Assembly: GCA_019104905.1 (NCBI GenBank)
Contig: JAHRXB010000184.1
Location: forward strand, 1-16,622
Direction of reading: 5' to 3'
Origin: Bdellovibrio sp.
Lineage (GTDB): Bacteria; Bdellovibrionota; Bdellovibrionia; Bdellovibrionales; Bdellovibrionaceae
Length of the DNA: 16,622 nucleotides
Made by a program: the position numbers and the translations under genes. The first letter of the stretch is position 1. Every line of letters starts with the position of its first letter. Below are positions 8,086-14,242 of this stretch, piece after piece. Below the pieces are notes generated by a model. It was not told the origin of the DNA, did no database searches, and worked only from the letters and a program-made list of their open reading frames with translations.

Positions 8086-8100
8086 GCTCAAAGTTTGAGC
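8086..8100. promoter_or_regulatory. palindrome 2, candidate operator upstream of lipoprotein gene
   Basis: GCTCAAA-G-TTTGAGC is a perfect 7-1-7 palindrome centred 109 bases after palindrome 1 and 121 bases before the lipoprotein start. TTGTCA (8066-8071) lies just upstream and could be a -35, but I see no convincing -10. Apart from these two repeats and the terminator, the stretch 7921-8213 shows no gene. Confidence 0.4.
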
Positions 8101-8213
8101 AACTCACTTCAATCTCTTTAGTCCAGAATAACGTGGATTTCTCAAAGTCCTTCTCGGTCCTAACTAAGATCTTGCTTGTTACAAAACAACAACTTCTTAA
8201 GGAGGAGTTTTAT

Positions 8214-9743
8214 ATGAAAAAATGGATAAAGTTCTCTACCGGCCTTGCCACAGCGTCCATGCTGGCGGCGTGTTCCGGCGGTGGCGGCAGTGATAGTGCG
8301 GCCCCCTCAACGGAGCCCACAAAATCACTGACAGTTTCAGGAACCGTCAGCGCACCGACAATCATGAACTACAAACCACTGGGATGGGATTCAAGTTTGG
8401 GTGCCTACTTTGTTGATACAAAAGTGATGCGCTGTACTCCCGGCTCAGGTCCGAATGTGGCTGGTGAAGGCACCATCGGTGACGACGGTAAGTTCAGCTT
8501 TACGATCAGCGGAATGGCTGAAGGCGCAGCTTTGGGTTGCTGGATCTATATTAATGGCATTCCTTCGATTCCTCTGGCCTTTGCCAACTCAACAGCTCTC
8601 TCTGGCTCAGGAAGCACTCAGCAAACGGGTTATGCTCCAAGAGCCAATGCCACGTCACTGAGCTTAGGCACTATTTCTATTCAGACCGTCAGTCTTCCAG
8701 GAGGCGGTAGCTATTCTGTGGCCGTGGTCACCCCGTCATCTATCGTGGACAACGGCACGACTGAGGCCGCCGCTTTTGCTGACATGACCGGTATTTGGTC
8801 TGCGTCTGTCGTTGACGATCAGTCCAATGGTTATGTTCACCCTTGTGCTAACGAAGGTGCTGACTATCAAGCAGAGTGCCAGGCTGAATGGACAAATGCG
8901 TCTTTCTTCATCAACAACTTCTCTGCGACCAAAGATGCTGAAGTTCGAAGAGGCTTTTCTCTTTGGGCCAGCAAAGCTGCGTTTGACAACTGCGGTGGCA
9001 AGGAAGGCATCATTATTGATCCCTCATGGACGATTGATGGAACCTACAAAGACACTGTGAAAACTTCCTACGGCGCCCCCGCGTTTGATCCCACACAGTT
9101 GATCACTGACGACATGTTGTTGAAAGCTCCGTTTAAAAAGTGGACAGATTCAAATGACCCTTCTCGCACCAACTGCCAACGCATGGGCAGCAGTACTCAA
9201 AGCACCACGTGTGACACCGCCACGAACTGCCAAGAGTTTGTTGCGGGCTTCACAAGTCCTGACAACGCCGACAAACTGAGCTGTATAATAAACTCCATGA
9301 ACAGCGGCGGTCTTCGTGCTTACAACTGGGGTGCGAATGTTTGCGCTCGCCGCATCGATCAAGATGATTGGACAAAGATCTCTGGTAATTTTGATGGGGA
9401 TAAGAAGTGCAAGACGGCGGACTGTGATGGGGGAATCAAATGGAAATCCGAACCGGCTTTCCGTCATTTCTCTAGCGAATTGATCACTAGTGGAAACACG
9501 GGTTCGGCCTCATTCACTGGCGAAGAGTCTGACAACTACAATGGCAAACTTTGTGAAGTGTTCCGCACAACAAGCTTTTACATCACTCAAGCTTCTGCCA
9601 CAAAGGCGACAATCATTGTGGAATTCTCAATGCGCAAAAAAGATCCTGATAACTGGCCACAGGAGTGCGAGGACAGCTCATGGATGAGTTCTCAGATGGA
9701 TAAAGTGCTTCGTCACAAAATCAATCTGACTAAAGTTCAATAA
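8214..9743 (+). CDS. Cys-rich surface-type lipoprotein, function unknown
   Basis: This 509-residue protein starts at the ATG at 8214 with AAGGAGGAG (8199-8207) upstream; the frame is open before this but lacks a good start. A lipoprotein signal ends in LAAC (residues 17-20), so Cys20 should be lipidated. Ser at +2 and a GGGGS linker suit export to the outer membrane. Residues about 38-100 look like a beta-sandwich or Ig-like module (LTVSGTVSAP, then GTIGDDGKFSFTISG). The rest is rich in Thr, Ser, Asn and aromatic residues and holds most of the 14 further cysteines, an even number that fits disulfides after export. DMTGIWSASVVDD may begin a second domain. I do not recognise the family. The gene stands alone between two terminators. 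Confidence 0.85.
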   Translation: MKKWIKFSTGLATASMLAACSGGGGSDSAAPSTEPTKSLTVSGTVSAPTIMNYKPLGWDSSLGAYFVDTKVMRCTPGSGPNVAGEGTIGDDGKFSFTISGMAEGAALGCWIYINGIPSIPLAFANSTALSGSGSTQQTGYAPRANATSLSLGTISIQTVSLPGGGSYSVAVVTPSSIVDNGTTEAAAFADMTGIWSASVVDDQSNGYVHPCANEGADYQAECQAEWTNASFFINNFSATKDAEVRRGFSLWASKAAFDNCGGKEGIIIDPSWTIDGTYKDTVKTSYGAPAFDPTQLITDDMLLKAPFKKWTDSNDPSRTNCQRMGSSTQSTTCDTATNCQEFVAGFTSPDNADKLSCIINSMNSGGLRAYNWGANVCARRIDQDDWTKISGNFDGDKKCKTADCDGGIKWKSEPAFRHFSSELITSGNTGSASFTGEESDNYNGKLCEVFRTTSFYITQASATKATIIVEFSMRKKDPDNWPQECEDSSWMSSQMDKVLRHKINLTKVQ

Positions 9744-9767
9744 TTTAGCTTTTATTCCGGCCACCTC

Positions 9768-9796
9768 AAGGGAGTCCTCAGGACTCCCTTCTTTTT
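9768..9796 (+). terminator. intrinsic terminator of the lipoprotein gene
   Basis: AAGGGAGTCC (9768-9777) and GGACTCCCTT (9781-9790) pair perfectly around a 3-base loop, followed by CTTTTT. It lies between two convergent genes. The minus-strand transcript would fold the same stem but has no U-run after it, so action is mainly on the plus strand. Confidence 0.9.
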
Positions 9797-9802
9797 CAGA
9801 CA

Positions 9803-11329
9803 CTATTGTACCGTGTCCTGCCCCTCTAACATAGCCAGAGCCTGCTTGCGCCAAGGAGCTTCAGCTTCCAGATCTGCCAAGAGACTCCAAAGGCTGGCGT
9901 TGACCAAAAAGGAGCGCAGTAAAGACTTATCAAAGCGTAATTTCTTGCGATCTTTGAAGTTGCGATTTTCCATATTCATCGAGCGCAAAAAAGATCGTGT
10001 GATCCTAAATGGCGTCTCCACAAGATGATGTTCTTGTTGCTTCTGCAGCAAACGCCAAAACTCCTCAAAGTTAAAGGACTCAGGATCCTGAATAAGACTT
10101 CTTTTTTTGAATTCAGCAAAAACCTGCGCCTTTCTTTTATTGAGAATGGCCAAATACAAGAATCTTTCTTTTTCAAGCTCGTCACTTTCGTACTCAATGA
10201 TGCGGCCAAAATCCAAGAAAACCACCTGGTTCTCTCTAAAAAGAAAGTTTCCAGGATGAGCATCCCCGTGCAGAAGACCCCGTCGGAAGATGGCATAACT
10301 ATGAAAATAGGCGATCAAAAGTCCGGCCTGAGATTTTTCTTGAGCCGTGGCTCTTGCGCAGAATGTGGCAAAAGGAAGTCCCGACTCAAATTGACTGACA
10401 ATAACATTTTTATTGCACAGCTCGCGATATGTTTTGGGAATCACGATGCGAGGTTCGTGCTCAAAAATATTGCGAAAGCGCTCTTGATTGTACACCTCTC
10501 GCTCATAATCGACTTCCAACAATACCTGATTTTGAATTTCCTGAAGAACGTCTTCGGACTGCTTCCCCAAGAGACCACCTAAAAAGGAAATGATGGCCAA
10601 CTTTTTAAACTGGCCATCCAGGATTTGTGAGATTCCAGGATGTTTCACCTTGATCACAACTTCTTCACCACCCAACAATGTCGCTCGATGAACTTGAGCA
10701 AGACTTGTTACCACCATGGGCTCTGGATTGATCTTGGCAAAAATTTTCGCTAAGGGACGTCCGTAGGACTCTTTTAAGATCTCTTGAATCTGCGGGAATG
10801 AGAGTGGCTTTCCTTTGGACTGAATATCCCCAAGAAGGGTCGAAATCTCGGGCGGTAATCCCATCTCCAAAAAACTCGCCATCTGGGCAACTTTAATTGA
10901 AAGTCCGCGAGAACCCTCGAAAGATTTTAAAATCTGCCGGGCCACGGCCAATTTCACCTTGCCACGCACACGATCCTTGGCGAAAGCATCTCCAAAGAAT
11001 GACTCAATAAAGCTATTTAGATGTTTTTTTGTGTCCTCTTCAAGGATGAGATGCTCGTCGTTAAGGGTCTCTATCAGGCTTTTAAAAAAATCCCGAGATA
11101 CCTGCAAAGCTTCTTCAGTGATTATGGACTCTGACGCTGCCCGCAGACTCAGTGATTCTTCATAGATGTCGATCAAACGAATAACGGGCCCCGGAATAGG
11201 GCGAGCCCCTGACTCCCAGTGAGCAATCGCTCCGCTCGTTACTTGGAATTCATTGGCAAGATCACGCTGGGAATACCCCAAAAACTCGCGAAGCTTTTTT
11301 AGACGGATCGGATTCTCTGACTGAGCCAT
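9803..11329 (-). CDS. XRE-type helix-turn-helix fused to ABC1/UbiB atypical kinase
   Basis: This 508-residue protein starts at the ATG whose first base is 11329; the GTG at 11344 has no ribosome site. Residues about 6-55 form a Cro/C1 helix-turn-helix (RLKKLREFLGYSQRDLANEF, then VTSGAIAHWESG). An acidic helical linker follows to about residue 120. The remainder is an ABC1/ADCK/UbiB kinase: KVAQ at 146-149 in place of KxGQ, SLAQVHRA at 209-216, VIKVKHPG with the probable catalytic Lys227, LEVDYERE with Glu272, HGDAHPGN at 354-361 and DFG at 373-375. All core kinase residues seem present. The C-terminal membrane hairpin of classical UbiB proteins is not visible, so the protein is probably soluble. 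UbiB-type ATPases serve quinone synthesis or lipid handling; joining one to a DNA-binding domain suggests a regulator, by inference. A thioredoxin gene lies 56 bases upstream, same strand. Confidence 0.9.
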   Translation of the reverse strand: MAQSENPIRLKKLREFLGYSQRDLANEFQVTSGAIAHWESGARPIPGPVIRLIDIYEESLSLRAASESIITEEALQVSRDFFKSLIETLNDEHLILEEDTKKHLNSFIESFFGDAFAKDRVRGKVKLAVARQILKSFEGSRGLSIKVAQMASFLEMGLPPEISTLLGDIQSKGKPLSFPQIQEILKESYGRPLAKIFAKINPEPMVVTSLAQVHRATLLGGEEVVIKVKHPGISQILDGQFKKLAIISFLGGLLGKQSEDVLQEIQNQVLLEVDYEREVYNQERFRNIFEHEPRIVIPKTYRELCNKNVIVSQFESGLPFATFCARATAQEKSQAGLLIAYFHSYAIFRRGLLHGDAHPGNFLFRENQVVFLDFGRIIEYESDELEKERFLYLAILNKRKAQVFAEFKKRSLIQDPESFNFEEFWRLLQKQQEHHLVETPFRITRSFLRSMNMENRNFKDRKKLRFDKSLLRSFLVNASLWSLLADLEAEAPWRKQALAMLEGQDTVQ

Positions 11330-11385
11330 GGCCCATCTCACCACCTGGGAGGTAGAAATGTCAAAGCTCCTTTTGCTCTTATTAT

Positions 11386-11736
11386 TTACGGATTCTGTCG
11401 ACGAACTTCTTCCATGTCGACCTCTTTGGCTTTTTCAACGACCTGCTCGAAAACATTCTCTGACAAAGCTCCCGGCTGCACAAAAATAATATCACCGTCT
11501 TTAATCACGGCAATCGTCGGAATCGACATCACTTCAAATTGCGCCGCCAGCTCTTGTTCCGCTTCAGTGTCCACTTTACCGAAAACAACACCTGGATGTT
11601 TGATTGCCACCGTTTCAAAAATGGGGGCAAAACGACGACAGGGACCACACCACGAAGCCCAAAAATCCAAAATAACAAGTTCGTTATTTTGAATGGTCTC
11701 TTTGATATTTTGTTTCGTGATTTCTAGCACAGCCAT
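11386..11736 (-). CDS. thioredoxin
   Basis: This 116-residue thioredoxin has no signal peptide, so it should act in the cytoplasm as a dithiol reductant. The start is the ATG at 11736 with GGAG seven bases upstream; a TTG four codons earlier overlaps that ribosome site. The active site is WCGPC with Cys30 and Cys33, preceded by the buried Asp24 in LDFWASWC. The cis-proline is Pro73 in SIPT. The domain is complete, with a short charged tail (VDMEEVRRQNP) beyond the usual end. It is divergent from the DUF3015 gene and followed on the same strand by the HTH-ABC1 kinase gene, with no terminator between, so the two may be co-transcribed. It may be one of several thioredoxins, so I give no symbol. 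Confidence 0.93.
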   Translation of the reverse strand: MAVLEITKQNIKETIQNNELVILDFWASWCGPCRRFAPIFETVAIKHPGVVFGKVDTEAEQELAAQFEVMSIPTIAVIKDGDIIFVQPGALSENVFEQVVEKAKEVDMEEVRRQNP

Positions 11737-11748
11737 GCAGATCTCCAA

Positions 11749-11844
11749 TGGGCGTAAGTCTATGAATAGGATTCCTTTTTCAAAATCTTTGATGTTCTTT
11801 CATAAATAAGCAACGATTTAAATTAAATATTTAGGAGGTTCCAT
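11749..11844. promoter_or_regulatory. divergent intergenic region, AT-rich
   Basis: These bases separate the divergent thioredoxin and DUF3015 genes and must hold promoters for both unless either is read through. TTGATG (11789-11794) is a possible rightward -35 but has no good -10 at 17 bases. A perfect AT palindrome, ATTTAA-A-TTAAAT (11816-11828), sits just before AGGAGG (11833-11838), the ribosome site of the DUF3015 gene. No operator can be assigned. Confidence 0.3.
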
Positions 11845-12321
11845 ATGAAAAGAGTCATTCTTTCTTTAACTTTTCTATTCTGTGTCCCTGCTTTTGCAGG
11901 AGATGCCGGTTGCGGACTTGGAAGTGTCATCATCCAAAAGAACTCAAAAGGATTACAGCTTCTTGCGATGACAACCAACTCATTCCTTTTCACTCAACCC
12001 CTTGGTATTACTTCGGGAACCTCAGGTTGCTCCTCCAGCGGTCTCGTTATGGCCGACAAAGAAGTTCAATACTTCGTTGAAATAAATCAAGAGGAACTCT
12101 CACGTGAGATGGCGCAAGGTCATGGCGAAAAGCTGGCTGCGTTGGCTCAGATGAAGGGTTGTCGCAATGATCTTTCTCAAAAAGCCTTCGGTGCATTCAC
12201 ACAGAGCTCTTACTCAAAAATCATTCCCACGGCCGAAACGTCTGCCGTCGACATGGTCCAAAACTTAAATAGAGAACTGTCAAACCAAGGCGAGCTCGCA
12301 CATATGTGCCATGGTTCTTAA
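11845..12321 (+). CDS. DUF3015 family exported protein
   Basis: This 158-residue protein has a clear signal peptide (residues 1-18, ending AFA) and AGGAGG six bases before its ATG. The mature part opens GDAGCGLGS and continues with MTTNSFLFTQPLGITSGTSGC, the pattern I know from DUF3015 proteins. Four cysteines remain after cleavage (in AGCGLG, SGCSSS, KGCRND and MCHGS), enough for two disulfides in the periplasm. No enzymatic motif is visible and the family's function is unknown. Its end overlaps the following DUF4105 gene by 11 bases, which points to coupled translation and a shared role. Confidence 0.8.
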   Translation: MKRVILSLTFLFCVPAFAGDAGCGLGSVIIQKNSKGLQLLAMTTNSFLFTQPLGITSGTSGCSSSGLVMADKEVQYFVEINQEELSREMAQGHGEKLAALAQMKGCRNDLSQKAFGAFTQSSYSKIIPTAETSAVDMVQNLNRELSNQGELAHMCHGS

Positions 12322-14116
12322 GATCGTCTTAATTTTTCTATTTATGACCCCACTTTCAACGTGGGGTTTTTCGTCTGAACGTGTCTCTCACTATCAGAAC
12401 TATGCCCAAGAAAATGAGCTTTGGAATAACTCGCAATGGCTTCGCCTTGGTCACTATCGAAAAAATCTCTGGGGTGAGTCTCACTCGCCCATTTTAGGCA
12501 ATTTTTTTGTCTCGCCCGTTGGAGCCAATGATCCACGTCAGGAATTGTTGGCAACAATTCAACTGCTCTTTGAAAAAAAAGAGACCGCTCAAATTTCTCA
12601 ATGTCGCTATCTGGCTCGGACCGCCTGGCTTAAGAAAGTTCTGCCACTAGAGTCCGAGGATCTCGTGTCTTGCCCGGAGCAAGAGCAGTGGAAACGCCAA
12701 CTCGGCGCCGAGGAACTCTATATTGTTTTTGCCGCCAGCGATCTCAACAGTGCTGGTTCCAGCTTTGGACACACCTTTTTAAGAGTTCACAATCCGAAAA
12801 ACACGCACGAACTCGAACTGCTGGATTACGGCATTAACTACGCCGCGGTGACGGGAGAGGACAGTGGGGCTCTCTATGCGCTCAAAGGACTTTCAGGTTT
12901 TTATCCCGGGGCCTACTCTATGCTTCCTTACTATCAAAAGATCCGAGAGTACACCAACCTGGAGGGTCGCGATCTGTGGGAGTATCGACTTGATTTTTCC
13001 AAAGAGGAGGTTCAGTTTCTGATCGATCATTTGTTAGAGCTCGAGGGCAGCTACACACCCTACTATTTTACAAATGAGAATTGTTCAAAACAGATAATGG
13101 AACTTATTGACGTCGTCAGGCCAGATCAAGACTTCAGCGGATCCTTTGAAAACATCTCGATTCCCTTGGACACAGTCAAAGTCCTCTCAGAAAATAATCT
13201 TCTAAAAGGAGAAAAGCTCCGAATGTCCTTGCAGGCCGAGTGGCGCAGTCGGTACTCAAATTTGGGATATTCGGAAAAACGAGCTTTGCAGAACCTGATC
13301 GAATCTAAAGATCAAAAGCTTCTTTCAGAGCTTCCCGCAAAAGAACAAGCAAAGACCCTGGAGGCGACCATGAGCTATCTCGCCATCCAAGAGTACCGAC
13401 AACAAAAAGATCTGAAGCAAGAGAAGTATGCCCTGTCCGTGGCTCGCGCACGCTTGGGAAATCAAACAGATCCTGTTGAAGTTCTTAAACCCAAATCCCC
13501 CTTACAAAGCGCTGATTCGGTTGCATATTACTTCGGCTATGGAAAATTTGATTCGCACGATTTTTACCGATTAAAATACCGTCGAGCTTTTCACGACCTG
13601 CTTTCCGATGACAGCGGTCTTTCCGCTTTTTCTCATCTTGAAGTAATGAGCTTTGAGTTCAGATATTTTCCCGAGCTACAGAATCTTGATCTCTATCGCT
13701 GGATCTTTCTAAAAATTCTTTCAACAGCTCCAGTCACTGAACTCGACACGCCACTCAGTTGGCGCTTGGATATTGGAACCGAACCTCGGCTGTCCCCTTT
13801 TCTCAATTTTGGCGCAGGCCTCAGTTGGGACTTTTCTCTTTTCTCCCAATCTCGCTTCAGTCTTTTTGCTATTAGCGAAAACTATGAACTCGCTGAAGTT
13901 GCCAAACCTCATGTGGGACTTGAGGGTCTTTTGATGTTCAAGGGTTCTTGGGGACGAAGCTTCCTTTCTGGAAAATATCTGCAGAACTTCTCAAGTGGCG
14001 AGGCCTTTCCCGACTGTGGATTTGGCTTTTCAAAGAACGTTTTTAAGAGTGAAATTCGCGTTGAAACGCGCCTGAAAGACCGCACCCCTGAGATCGCACT
14101 TTCGGTTGTCTTTTAG
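12311..14116 (+). CDS. DUF4105 (Lnb N-terminal-like) protein with C-terminal barrel-like region
   Basis: This 601-residue protein has a signal peptide (about residues 1-19, ending TWG). The DUF4105 domain covers roughly 125-270 and shows its hallmarks: SFGHTFLRVHN with His154, the LDYGINYAA strand, and NENCSK with Cys258. His and Cys suggest a papain-like (NlpC/P60-like) thiol catalytic pair. The same domain forms the periplasmic part of Lnb, the Bacteroides lipoprotein N-acyltransferase, as I recall, so acyl transfer is a candidate activity. The segment from about residue 395 to 601 has alternating hydrophobic strands with many aromatics and ends in Phe (ALSVVF), like an outer-membrane beta-barrel. 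That would place the domain at the outer membrane. It starts within the end of the DUF3015 gene. Domain call is good; the function is inference. Confidence 0.82.
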   Translation: MVLKIVLIFLFMTPLSTWGFSSERVSHYQNYAQENELWNNSQWLRLGHYRKNLWGESHSPILGNFFVSPVGANDPRQELLATIQLLFEKKETAQISQCRYLARTAWLKKVLPLESEDLVSCPEQEQWKRQLGAEELYIVFAASDLNSAGSSFGHTFLRVHNPKNTHELELLDYGINYAAVTGEDSGALYALKGLSGFYPGAYSMLPYYQKIREYTNLEGRDLWEYRLDFSKEEVQFLIDHLLELEGSYTPYYFTNENCSKQIMELIDVVRPDQDFSGSFENISIPLDTVKVLSENNLLKGEKLRMSLQAEWRSRYSNLGYSEKRALQNLIESKDQKLLSELPAKEQAKTLEATMSYLAIQEYRQQKDLKQEKYALSVARARLGNQTDPVEVLKPKSPLQSADSVAYYFGYGKFDSHDFYRLKYRRAFHDLLSDDSGLSAFSHLEVMSFEFRYFPELQNLDLYRWIFLKILSTAPVTELDTPLSWRLDIGTEPRLSPFLNFGAGLSWDFSLFSQSRFSLFAISENYELAEVAKPHVGLEGLLMFKGSWGRSFLSGKYLQNFSSGEAFPDCGFGFSKNVFKSEIRVETRLKDRTPEIALSVVF

Positions 14117-14228
14117 ACAGCCTGGTGCCCCAATATGTCTTTGTCTCGCTCTGAGACAGTTTCTTACAGCTTTATTTAGATCTGGGAGGCCTAGGGCTTG
14201 CTTATAGTCACAGTGAGACAACGTGTCT
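14115..14228. repeat. cluster of AGACA/TGTCT half-sites upstream of the large membrane protein gene
   Basis: Six copies of AGACA or its complement lie at 14115-14119, 14136-14140, 14142-14146, 14154-14158, 14216-14220 and 14224-14228. Two pairs form hairpin-capable palindromes: TGTCTC-GCTCT-GAGACA (14142-14158) and AGACA-ACG-TGTCT (14216-14228). The first is followed by GTTTCTT and could be a weak terminator of the DUF4105 gene. The second lies between a possible -10, TATAGT (14203-14208), and the ribosome site. I see no good -35. Confidence 0.45.
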
Positions 14229-14242
14229 TAAGGGAGCATGCC

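Noticed and set aside
8086..8120. A flagellar sigma-28 promoter suggested by CAAAGTTT upstream of the lipoprotein gene.
   Set aside because: The expected GCCGATAA-like element about 11 bases further on is absent; the bases belong to the palindrome.
8133..8213. An in-frame extension of 27 residues upstream of the lipoprotein start.
   Set aside because: It would bury the lipoprotein signal peptide, and a strong AAGGAGGAG lies just before the ATG at 8214.
9768..9796. Bidirectional terminator also serving the minus-strand HTH-ABC1 gene.
   Set aside because: The stem is symmetric but only the plus strand has a T-run after it, so I assign it to the lipoprotein gene only.
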